A stretch of DNA of 64,000 bases from Platanthera guangdongensis (Eukaryota > Streptophyta > Magnoliopsida > Asparagales > Orchidaceae), in the NCBI GenBank assembly GCA_039583875.1, contig CM077157.1:76384346-76448345 (forward strand), given 5' to 3'. The notes below the pieces were generated by a model that had not been told where the DNA came from, ran no database searches, and was given only the letters and a program-made list of their open reading frames with translations. Every line of letters starts with the position of its first letter. Position 1 is the first letter of the stretch. Below, in pieces: positions 1 to 9,645 of this stretch. The translations under genes and the position numbers were made by a program.

Positions 1-1690
1 ATTCTTAAGCAATATGGAAACCTCTAGTTTAGTTTACACTTAAGCAATCTAAAACTTTCTAGGAGACCATAGAGTAATTCTACACCTTAAGCATACCTAA
101 GCAAACTATGATGCTTCCGTTGTTGAGAACATGAGGCTAAATAATCTAGACAAAAAATAACATAAAAGCGGAGAACACAAAAAAAAATTCCAAGTGTAAA
201 TGCATCAGATTTTTGGTAGGAAGTGGAATGTTAGTATTCAACTAACCACATGGAAATCATTAAATACTCAGAAATCATTAAATCACATATTCTGAAAATC
301 AAAGAAGGCTTTTCTAAAGTTATGGTAACTTCAAAATTCCTCTACTATAACTTTGGATGGAAAATCAGAGAACCAAAAAAGCTTATAATGGAAATGACAA
401 ATTGGCAATGCAAATTACATGGTGTGAAGAGGACCCAAGTCTTATAAAAGAAATGTCACAAAATGGCTAATTGCCAAGGTAAATTTTATGGTGAGAATGT
501 GACCATAAATTTTAGAAGAATGTCACGGAAAATTTAGAGGAATCTCGCCACGATTTCGCTGCTCATAATCAATATAATTGCTAGAAACACTGTTAATAAA
601 AACAAGGCACTGAACAATAATCATCAAACTATGTAAAGACATCAGGAAATCATCTAAGTGCATATGGAAGTGGTTGCCTGTAAACAAAGTTGACTCTAAC
701 TCTAAAATGATGTCAATTTATGCTTGCCTGTAAACAAAGTTGACTCTAACACACAATACATAGAAGAGGAAGACCTGAAATCGGGAGCCTGGAGCCTAAC
801 GGACGGTGAAATCGGGAGCCTGCAGTAGGTTGAAATTAGGAGATGAAATTCAGAACCAAGCTTTGTAGGAGGTTGTCGCCGGAGCCCTAGGAGGGCTCTA
901 GAAGCAGAATCAGCGGTCGGCGGAGCTTCCCTGGAGGTTTCTGTCGAAGAGGCTAAAAGATGGATGCAGTGTGGCTTTAGGAGGCGCTGAAGTTAAGAAA
1001 CATTGATGGCGTGAGTTGGTGGCGATGTGAGCCTTCCACCGGGAAGAACGGTAGCTGGAGTTGGGTGCTTCCGTCCGGGAGAGAGGATATCGGGAAGCTA
1101 GGGCAGCGCCGGTCCTTATGGGGGACAATTTGTTTTCCTGCGGGAATGAGAACTGCGCTAATGGGGGAGAAATGGGAATCGCGAAATCTATCGGGGGTAA
1201 AGTGGGAATCACGAAAATTCAGTCCGATTAAGTCGGACTAAAGTGAGGCCCGACCGGGGGGGGGGGGGGGCGACTTTCGGAAGAGAGCCGGCCAGCCGCC
1301 AGCAGTCTGTTGGTTTGAAGCGAAGTTTGTCTACAACAGAGCCCTTTTCCAAATCTCAACCTCGCCCCGTAGCTAGTGATTGGGGTTTTCAAAAGAAGTG
1401 CATTTTAAGATTTCACGCAATATTAGATGCCCGTTGTAAACTCCACTCATGCATTTTACTCCCTTTTTGCCCCAGCATCCATAAATTTCGTATACAAAAC
1501 TTTCATCTTAATTTTCTTATAATTATTAACAAGTCCTTATCATATTTTCTCAGGTTTTATGATTTCTTTAGTGAAGGAAATCATAACATAGAAATTATGC
1601 AAAATATCTAAATAAGTCCCTATAGTACGAGTTAGCGTTGAAATGGGTCTTTTGTTTGTGAAACCCCGTATTTATCTACTGGACTCAGTC
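1..1690. other. AT-rich flank without a recognisable gene
   Basis: No coding region can be supported here. The first 780 bases are AT-rich. Between about 780 and 1370 the base composition turns GC-rich, with a run of fourteen G at about 1257-1270. Minus-strand 910-1212 is open but begins with GTG and matches no family I know; it could be a decayed first exon or UTR of a host gene. From 1380 to 1690 the sequence is AT-rich again. This is the only part of the window not clearly explained by retrotransposons. Confidence 0.5.
675..750 (+). repeat. short direct repeat, two copies
   Basis: A 26-base sequence starting TGCCTGTAAACAAAG and ending GACTCTAAC occurs at 675-700 and again, identical, at 725-750, with 24 bases between. 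It looks like a local duplication. No function can be inferred. Confidence 0.8.
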
Positions 1691-2003
1691 GGCCGGAGGC
1701 TAGTGACGAGTGCCTCGCTTCACTGGGCACCTGCTACTCATGCAAGCAAGAATGGGTGAGTGGAGCGGTGAGATCTCCCTCACCTTTGGTTAAGGGGCGA
1801 GTGGCGAGTGTCAGCTTCTCCGAGCACACGCCACTCGAGCGAGTAGGCCGCAGGGGGGTGTTCCTCATTCTCGTGACATCCCATTTTGGTCTGTCATTAG
1901 TCGTTTCAAACAACGGGATTTCAGTGTTAGCAGACCATTCTATGTTGCATTTAGTAAAACCCCCAAGGCGGGATCTCACTATCCACAGACAATTCCCAAA
2001 AAA

Positions 2004-2013
2004 CTATAAATAG
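2004..2013 (+). promoter_or_regulatory. TATA box of element F leader
   Basis: CTATAAATAG matches the plant TATA consensus and sits in the LTR-like region about 270 bases before the point where A inserted. Transcription would run rightwards into F gag. Confidence 0.5.
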
Positions 2014-2279
2014 ACCCCTTGTTGCACCTTTGTGGAGGACCTCTTCTTGGATTCTCTCTCCTTTGACTAACTTTGGTAGGCAAGAATTTCCACTCACTAT
2101 TAACTGTGGTTTTCGGGTGGGTAGTCGGGATCTCTCCAAGCCCTCTGAAGGTGCCCGGTCCAGTATTAGATTGGGAAGGGAAATTATCTAAGATCTTCCG
2201 AGTGTGTGGCGGGACCTCCTCACCATGGCTCGGGTGTCTATTTGAGGTTCTGGTGAGAATGTCTCTGAACTTTAAGTCC

Positions 2280-2284
2280 TCAAC
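2280..2284. repeat. target-site duplication of element A, left copy
   Basis: TCAAC directly precedes the 5' end of the A LTR. The same five bases follow its 3' LTR at 19088-19092. A perfect five-base duplication is the usual copia integrase footprint and fixes both ends of A. Confidence 0.95.
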
Positions 2285-2454
2285 TGTTGGAACACCCTAT
2301 TACTAATTTGGGTCAGGATCACTATGTCTCTAAGAATCAATGCTTGACCTCCTGTATAGCTCAATAGGTCAATTAGAATTGAGTCTAAGGGTTAGAAGTC
2401 TAGGTTTGGAAGCTGCCCTGAAGACCAAGATTTTATGTTTGGAGACTAAGTCAT

Positions 2455-2745
2455 ATCGTCAAGCTCAGCACGACGATTCGTCGAACTCCGATCGACGATC
2501 GTCTAGCTCCACTTCGACAGATCGTCGAACTCCATTCGACGATCGTTGAGCTCAACTTCATTATATCGTCGAACTCCATTCGACGATCGGTGAGCTCAGG
2601 TCGACGATTTTGACTCTGCTTTGGATCTTTATCTCTGAGCTCAGTTCGACGATCTTTGAGCTCAGATCGACGATATTTTGCTGCTGTATATTTCTAGATC
2701 GCTGAGCTCAGCTCGACGATAGTAGAGCTCAGTTCGACGATTTTG
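2455..2745. repeat. inverted-repeat array in A 5' LTR
   Basis: Roughly a dozen copies of the core TCGACGATC or its complement GATCGTCGA stand head to head, many next to GAGCTC, itself a palindrome. Units are about 20-30 bases and many can fold on themselves. The same array lies at 13069-13360 in the 3' LTR. Such palindrome-rich regions are known in LTRs of Sireviruses and are thought to act in cis; the role here is inference. Confidence 0.85.
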
Positions 2746-3378
2746 GATAACTTCAAGGATGTTTCTAGATTCAAATTCAAATCAGTTAAGGCATTATTCT
2801 ACAATTAATTCAGAGATTTCCTAGCCGTTTCTGGACCAATTTTCAAGGAATATTTCTATGGAATTTCCTCCAGAAGAGATTTTGCAATTAAGGATGCCAT
2901 TAATGCTGGCCAACGGCTATTCTTCTCAGAGAGAATGTTTTGTTCAGTACCAGAGAATAAAAGAGAGAATTCCTTTTTGAATTACCAAGAGAGATACAGA
3001 GACACACAAACAGACATTATAATCTTCAACAAAATCTTCTGTCTCAAGGATTTCTCAAGAACACTCATCCAAGGAGATCAAGCTTTCTCAATCTACAGAT
3101 TTGTTTAGTTTTCAAAGTGTTCAAGGCCAACATATTTCAAGACTCCAGACATCAACATTTCAGCTATTGCTGAAATCATCTATTGCTGGAGTTCAATCTT
3201 TGAAGGCCTATCACCCTCAGCAAAGCTTTTCTTCCTGAAGATCTCAAGGATTCAGGGGGAGCTTTGACATCAACAATCCACATAGTCTTCTCAATTGTTT
3301 GAGAAAGAGAAGACTTCCATCACTCTCTCACCCCCTCTCTGTAAAGGGTTTCTCAAACTTCCTTCAAAAGTTTGAGCT

Positions 3379-3494
3379 TGGTTTTTGAGCACCTTGTCAA
3401 AAGCTCATTGTTGGCAAGACACCTGATCAAAAAATCTGCTTTGGTTTTTGAGCACCTTATCAAAAGTTCATTGGTGCCCAGGACACCTGATCAA
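3379..3494 (+). repeat. tandem duplication in A 5' LTR
   Basis: Two copies of a segment of about 53-64 bases start GGTTTTTGAGCACCTT at 3379 and 3443 and end in ACACCTGATCAA. They differ at a few bases. The 3' LTR has the same arrangement near 13996-14110, so the duplication predates insertion of A. Confidence 0.8.
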
Positions 3495-3532
3495 CTCATC
3501 CTGCAGTGGATTCCTACCTAGGGTGGTAGAAG

Positions 3533-3563
3533 AGTGGATGTACCCAAGTTTAGGGGAACCACT
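3533..3563 (+). promoter_or_regulatory. conserved LTR block with AGTGG/CCACT arms (A)
   Basis: AGTGGATGTACCCAAG, then GGGGAACCACTATA. The block recurs in B (23931-23959, complement), C (49223-49251) and H (57610-57639, complement), always 140-220 bases inside the primer-site end of the LTR. AGTGG and CCACT could pair. The spread across otherwise different LTRs suggests a shared cis element. Confidence 0.6.
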
Positions 3564-3724
3564 ATATTTCCTTGTGTCTTTTGGTTTTGCTTGTGTTTAT
3601 GTTTGTTTCTGGCCTTGATTATTCTGTGATTAGCTTTTGTTTAACTTAGTTCTGTGATTAGATTTATTATTGCTTCCCTGCTCACTCTTATTACAACAAT
3701 TGTTGTAAAAAGTTTCAAAGCACC

Positions 3725-3756
3725 ATATACTCTATTCACCCCCCTCTAGAGTATAT
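3725..3756 (+). promoter_or_regulatory. hairpin with C-rich loop near end of A 5' LTR
   Basis: ATATACTCTA at 3725-3734 pairs perfectly with TAGAGTATAT at 3747-3756 around a 12-base loop containing CCCCCC. It lies 20 bases before the LTR end and 22 before the primer site, so it would be in the 5' leader of genomic RNA. Counterparts with different arms occur in B, C, G and H. Confidence 0.75.
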
Positions 3757-3778
3757 CAGATCTAGCTGCACTTTCAAT

Positions 3779-3790
3779 TGGTATCAAAGC
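3779..3790 (+). other. primer-binding site of element A
   Basis: TGGTATCAAAGC is complementary to the 3' end of plant initiator-Met tRNA with one mismatch, and starts three bases after the LTR end. It is the expected start of minus-strand DNA synthesis. Confidence 0.9.
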
Positions 3791-3909
3791 GAGGTTGGTT
3801 AAACATACCATACCTGATTGGTTGTACAGGCTAACACCTGAACCCAAAGATCCCAAGTTAGATCTGTTTTTCTTTTGTATTTCATTATTAGATTTTGTTT
3901 TCACAAATC

Positions 3910-5986
3910 ATGGCCCAAAACAAAGATTATGCTAGCACCAGACCTCTAGTGTGCAATCTATCCAAGTTTGCACTTTGGAAAGCAAGGATCAAACTGTACA
4001 TGAATTCTATTGACGAAGATATTTTTAACTCTATTTTGACAGTGTGTCCAAGACCCCCAGAGAACACAAGTACAAATGCTGTTCCACCTCCATCAGGAAC
4101 AGATGCTGATATCAAGAGATGGAAAGTAGCTGATGCCAAAGCTATGAAAATCTTGGCCCAGACAATATCAGATGACATATTTCAAAAGGTGGCTGAATGC
4201 AATTCAGCAAAGGAAATTTGGGACAAACTCTCAGAAATAGTCTCAGGCTCAGCTGATGAGAGAAAGGATAGGAGATCCCATCTTATCTCTCAATATGAGA
4301 ATTTCAAGAAGGGAGAAACTGAGTCAGTGGGAGACATGTACAACATGCTAAGTCTAATTGTCAGTGAACTCAGGACATTGGACAAAGAGATCTCACTAAC
4401 TGAACTTAATGAAAAGATCCTAATGTGCTTCCCTAGCACTTGGGATTCAAGAATCTGGCCAATTAAGGATGCTAGAAGTCTGAATGAGATCACCACTGAA
4501 GCTCTATTGGGTAAGCTCAAATCTTATGAAATACTCATCAAAAATAGAGAAGAAGAACAGAAGGCTGCCTCACCAGCCACAAGAAAAGAGAAGACCATAG
4601 CTTTCAAGGCAACTGAAGATCTGCCTAAAGATAAAGCCACAGGCAATGATGGACTACTCAGTCTGCTGGCCAAAAGATTTTACAAAATGGCCAGAAAGGA
4701 CTTCAGAAGGAGATCATACAAGGAGCAGGATAAGCCAAGGTATGACAAGTCCATTAACAATAATAAAGACATTATTTGCTTTGGTTGCAGGAAATCAGGG
4801 CACATAGTTCCTGACTGGCTAGAGAACAAGAACAAGGACAGAAGGGACAGGAAAGAAAGAAGAAAGGAGAAAGACTCCAAGAGTAATGGCAATGGCAAAC
4901 CCTCATCAAGCAAAAACAAACATACAAGAAAGGGGTTTATTGCTGAATCCTGGAGTGAGACTGAAGAAGAGTCAGAAGCATCATCCATCTCCAGTGATGA
5001 TGAAGATGATGTAGAAGAAAAAGAGTTCTGCATGATGGCAATCAATGTCTCACAGCACAATTCAGAAGAAGAGGAGTCAGAGTTAGACTCAGAGACTCAA
5101 CCTGAAGAAGATCAGGTAATTGGTTCTTTTGATTTTAGTTCAGAGGATTTTAAATCTGAATTTAAAGCACTGTGTTTAGACCTGCTAAAGTCTGAGAAAG
5201 AAATTATCTCTCTCAGAAATCAATTATCTAAACACAATACTCTAAAGTCAGAAAACCTCAAACTCGCTCAGGAGTTGGAGTGCTATAGGGAACAGATAGC
5301 TTCACTGAAAAGTGAGCTCTCCGAGGCCAAGAAGCTTGAAGAATCCCTTAATGGGAGAAGCATCAAGCTGATGGACATCACAAGCACAGTGAACTCCAGA
5401 TTTAACAGTACACAAGGGCTTGGGTGCTTCATCCAGTCAACCCATAGTTCTAACAACTCCAATCAAATTCATTTCTGACAAAGGAAAGGGAGTTGTAGAG
5501 GTTGCTAGGAAAAATTCTGATCTGCCTCAGAAAACTAAGTCCCAGCAGAAATCGTCAAACGGAGCTCGACGATCGCCAAACGGAGATCGACGATCGCCGA
5601 ACGCAGATCGACGATCTCAGGCAAAATCGTCGAATGCAGATCGACGATCTCAGCCAAAGTCGTCGAATGCAGGTCGACGATCTCAAATACCTGACCTCAG
5701 CCATAGTCGACCGTCGAACGGAGCTCGATGATCTGACCCAAGATCGTCGAACGCAGCTCCAAGATCGTCGAACAGAGGTCAGAGCTCTGGAAAATTTTTC
5801 AAAGGCAAATCAAAATTGAATCCTAAGGGTCCTTCATCCCAAATCTTTAACCCTTATACTGAATGGATTATACCTCCAAGGAGATATCATCCTGAAGGAT
5901 ATAAGAGTCAACCTGGGATGTCCTTTATTTCAGAATTTAAAGGTTATCAACCTAGGCCCAAGGTAAACTGGGTCAAAAACAAATGA
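3910..5986 (+). pseudogene. gag: element A gag (capsid and nucleocapsid), broken
   Basis: The first ATG after the primer site opens a 523-residue frame up to 5478. Residues about 60-200 look like the copia UBN2-type gag domain. A CCHC-type knuckle follows near residues 293-306, but its last cysteine is tryptophan. Then come acidic Ser/Glu-rich and coiled-coil-like stretches. Near 5400 the reading continues in the +1 frame, through in-frame copies of the A inverted repeat (repeated Arg-Arg-Ser), with a TGA at 5729-5731, and ends at TGA 5984-5986. At least one frame change and one nonsense codon make this copy defective. Confidence 0.8.
5551..5780. repeat. inverted-repeat array inside A gag coding sequence
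   Basis: At least seven units of the LTR dyad (TCGTCGAA, a spacer, then TCGACGATC) stand about 30-40 bases apart. They are in phase with the gag continuation frame, so each unit encodes a Ser-Ser-Asn...Arg-Arg-Ser repeat. This basic stretch lies C-terminal to the zinc knuckle, where RNA binding would be plausible. Confidence 0.85.
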
Positions 5987-8900
5987 ATTGTCTTATGTGC
6001 AGGTGAAGACCTATGCAACATCTAACCAGCAATGGTATTTGGATAGTGGGTGCTCTAAGCACATGACAGGGAACAAGGACAACCTCACTTCCTTTAGAGC
6101 CAAGCATGGACCCAAAGTTATCTTTGGTGATTCAAACTTTGGACAGACTAAAGGATATGGTGCAGTCCAGATTGGATCAGTAACTTTCAAGAAGGTAGCT
6201 TATGTGGAAGGACTGAAGCACAACTTAATTAACATCAGTCAGCTGTGTGATGAAGGCTACCAAGTGACCTTCAACAAAGCCTTATGCAAAATCAAGTCAG
6301 AGGACAACACAACTGTGTTGACAGGTAAAAGGAAAGGTAACATCTATCTAGTAGATTTTCTTTCAACTAATGTAGATATCTGCTTGTTTAATTCTGTCTG
6401 TAGACCAAATATTCTATGGCATAAGAGACTAGGACACCTAAACCTTAGAACTATTGCTAGGCTATCCAAGGACAACCTTGTTAGAGGACTACCTTCTGGC
6501 CCCTACAAGAAGGAAGGACTCTGCAGGGCTTGTCAATTAGGCAAGCAAACTAAAAACAGCTTTAAGTCACTTAATAAGAGTGATTCACCTAGGATATTAT
6601 ATCTGTTACACATGGATCTTTTTGGACCCATCACAGTACAAAGCCTAGGAGGGAAATCCTACACTTTAGTAGTTGTAGATGACTTCTCTAGATTCACTTG
6701 GGTGTTCTTTCTAAGGAAGAAGTCTGATAACTTTAAGTGTCTGACAGAGTTTCTCAAATGTATACAGATTGAGTTCAATACTCACATTGCCCTGATCAGA
6801 AGTGATCATGAGACAGAGTTTGATTCTCTTCTTATGCAAGAGTTCTGTCAGAGTGAAGGGATCAGGCATACTTTCTCAGCTACTAGAACTCCTCAACAAA
6901 ATGGGGTAGCTGAAAGGAAAAATAGAACCCTTATTGAATCTGCCACTACATTGTTGTCAGATGCTCATCTACCTCTATCCTTTTGGGCAGAGGTAGTGAA
7001 CACCTCCAACTATGTGCTGAATAGAAGTCTGATACATAAACTAAAGGGAAAGACTCCCTATGAATTACTCAAAGGGAAGAAACCTAAAGTTGACTATTTT
7101 AGAGTCTTTGGTTGTATTTGCTACATTCATAACAATGACAAGAAATATTTAGCAAAATTTCAAGCTAAAGCTGATGAAGGAGTGTTTTTGGGATACTCCA
7201 TGATCAGCAAGGCTTATAGGGTCTATAATAAATCATCTTTAAAAATTGAGGAATCTGTTCACATTTTATTTGATGAATCTAACATGTCCTTTAAGGAGAA
7301 GATTTCTTCTACCATAGAACCCTTGCAGGAACATTCTCTAGTTGAAGACTTGAACAAGTTACAAGTTACTCAGGGTGAAAGCAGTGAAGATGAAGAAAAT
7401 GCTCAACATATTGAAGAACAACTTGAAGAGCCAGTTGTTGTACCACAAGAGGAAACAACAACACAGGTTGGTGAACAATCAACACCCCCTGTTGATTTAG
7501 TAACATCAAGAGACCATCCAATTTCCCAAATAATTGGAGACATCTCAGCTAGTGTGCAAACCAGAAATCAGGTCAACCAAAACCTGTTGCACACCTGCTT
7601 CCTATCTCAAATTGAACCTCAGTCCATTCAAGATGCAGTGCAAGATCCACACTGGATCATTGCAATGCAAGAGGAGTTGCATCAATTTGAGAGAAACAAA
7701 GTATGGGAACTAGTGCCAAAGCCTAAGGATCACTCCATTGTTGGAACAAAATGGGTATTCAGAAACAAACTGGGTGATCAAGGAGTAATTGTAAGGAACA
7801 AGGCAAGGCTAGTTGCTCAGGGATACTCTCAAGAACAAGGAATCGACTACGACCAGACCTTTACACCAGTTGCAAGACTAGAAGCCATCAGAATATTCTT
7901 AGCTTATGCAGCACATAAAGGCTTCAAAGTATATCAGATGGATGTCAAAAGTGCATTCTTGAATGGAGACATCAAAGAGGAAGTTTATGTCAGACAACCT
8001 CCAGGTTTTATCTCTCCTACTTTTCCTAATTATGTGTTTAGATTGAATAAAGCATTATATGGTCTCAAGCAAGCTCCTAGAGCATGGTATGAGACTCTAG
8101 CATGCTTTCTTTTGGAAAATGCTTTTATAAGGGGTAGAGTACACCAAACTCTTTTCATTAGAACCCATAAGTCCCATACCCTACTAGTACAAATTTATGT
8201 AGACGATATTATTTTTGGCTCTACTGACTCCAAATTGTGCAGAAGGTTTTCCAACCTAATGCATTCTAAATTTGAGATGAGTAGCATGGGTGAGCTATCC
8301 TTCTTCTTAGGATTGCAACTCAAGCAACATGCTGAAGGCATCTTCATTTCTCAAACCAATTATGCACATGAATTGGTTAAGAAATTTGGTATGTCTGAAG
8401 CATCTTATATGAAAACACCCATGCCTACTAATGCTGTATTGGATGCTGATGAACATGGGAAACCTGTTGATCAGACAACATAGAGAGCAATGATTGGCTC
8501 TTTACTATATCTTACAGCTAGTAGACCAGATATAATGTTTGCTACATGTATATGTGCTAGGTTCCAAGTAAGCCCTAGAGAGTCACACCTAACACTAGTA
8601 AAGAGGTTTCTCAGGTATGTTAAAAGTTGTCCAAATCTAGGTCTCTGGTGTCCAAAAGATTCAGCATTTGATTTAACTGGATTCTCTGATGCTGATTATG
8701 CTGGATGCAGAATTGATTGGAAAAGCACCAGTGGAACATGTCAGTTCCTTGGTGACAGACTTGTCTCTTGGTTTTGTAAGAAACAAACATCTATGTCAAC
8801 TTCAACTGCTGAAGCTGAATATATGGCTACAGGCAGTTGTTGTTCACAAATCTTGTGGATTCAAAACCAACTCCTAGATTATGGCTACAACTTAGAGAAA

Positions 8901-9149
8901 TCTAAAATCTTTTTTGACAACACTAGTGCTATTTCTATAGCTCAAAATCCAGTCCTCCATAGTAGGACAAAACACATAGAGATTAGGCATCATTTCTTAA
9001 GGGATAATGTTGAAAAGAATAAAATTGAACTACAATATATCCCAACTGATTTACAAAGGTGAGATATTTTCACCAAGCCATTGGATGAAAAGAAACACAC
9101 CTTCTTCCTAAATCAGTTAGAAATGTTAGATGGAGGAAGTCTTAAATAA
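5985..9149 (+). pseudogene. pol: element A pol (protease, integrase, RT, RNase H), two stops
   Basis: The frame overlaps the gag stop and has no ATG of its own near the start, so expression by a frame change from gag is likely. Order: protease with D-S-G-C (Asp codon at 6042); GAG-pre-integrase zinc region near 6405-6570; integrase with [13 protein letters not shown] and GVAERK supplying the D-D-E triad; RT with [11 protein letters not shown] and the YVDD active site near 8197; RNase H with SDADYAG and TAEAEY. A TAG at 8481-8483 separates RT from RNase H. A TGA at 9060-9062 precedes the usual C-terminal FTKPL region, which ends at TAA 9147-9149. The order integrase before RT defines copia. 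Confidence 0.93.
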
Positions 9150-9234
9150 TATCCAAGATTTTGAAAGCTTAAAAATTGACCAAGACTAGGCAAACATTCT
9201 GATTTTTCTTAGTGTCTAGAATTTTTCTGATCTC

Positions 9235-9520
9235 TGAACTGCGCTCGACGATTTGCCCCAAGTTCGTCGAACGGAGTTCGACGATTTCCGAAATCGTCGA
9301 ACTGAGTTCAGCGTCTCTCAGATAGTATGAACTATCTCTTCCGGTCGACGATCGTCGAACGGCGCTCGATGATTTTGTTCTCTGAACGATCGTCGAACGG
9401 AGCTCGACGCTCTCCAATATCGTCGAACGGAGATCGACGATGTTGAAGACTCTTCAGATTCCTTTAGTAGCCTCGATCGTCGAACTGAGTTCAACGATCT
9501 TTCCAATTCTGCGTCGAACC
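9235..9520. repeat. inverted-repeat array between A pol and third ORF
   Basis: About eight further copies of the TCGTCGAAC...TCGACGAT dyad fill the space between the end of pol and the leader of the third ORF. The unit is the same as in the LTRs and in gag. The array ends about 125 bases before the ATG at 9646. Confidence 0.85.
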
Positions 9521-9645
9521 CTAATATAAAACTCATTTTTCGCCGTCGTTCTCCTTTGCGCTTTCGATTTCTCTGCAAGAATTTTCTTTCCCTCCAAAAA
9601 GTTCTGCACTTGGTCGTTTTGTTTGTTGAATTTTTGCAGGTACCC

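Larger units (their letters stand above)
1690..2284 (+). repeat. element F: probable 5' LTR or leader of the host gypsy element
   Basis: This stretch lies directly before element A. Its sequence should resume after A at 19093, where a gypsy-type gag starts within 140 bases. It has a TATA box at 2006-2013 and transcript-leader-like sequence after it, as expected of an LTR promoter. I could not find its left end or a second LTR, so the start is approximate. The assignment is inference from position and from the gag on the other side of A. Confidence 0.4.
2285..3776 (+). repeat. element A 5' LTR
   Basis: It starts TGTTGGAACACC and ends GCACTTTCA, and is followed two bases later by the primer-binding site. 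Its partner is split between 12901-14121 and 18817-19087; the two parts add up to the same 1492 bp. It contains an inverted-repeat array (2455-2745), a duplicated segment (3379-3494), a conserved block at 3533-3563 and a hairpin at 3725-3756. Confidence 0.95.

Noticed and set aside
1243..1611. Open frame of 122 residues after the poly-G run
   Set aside because: No start context, no family resemblance, and the second half is AT-rich non-coding-like sequence.
2455..2745. CRISPR-like spaced repeats
   Set aside because: The units are inverted dyads of unequal spacing inside plant LTRs, repeated in both LTRs. No cas-like genes and no regular spacer structure.
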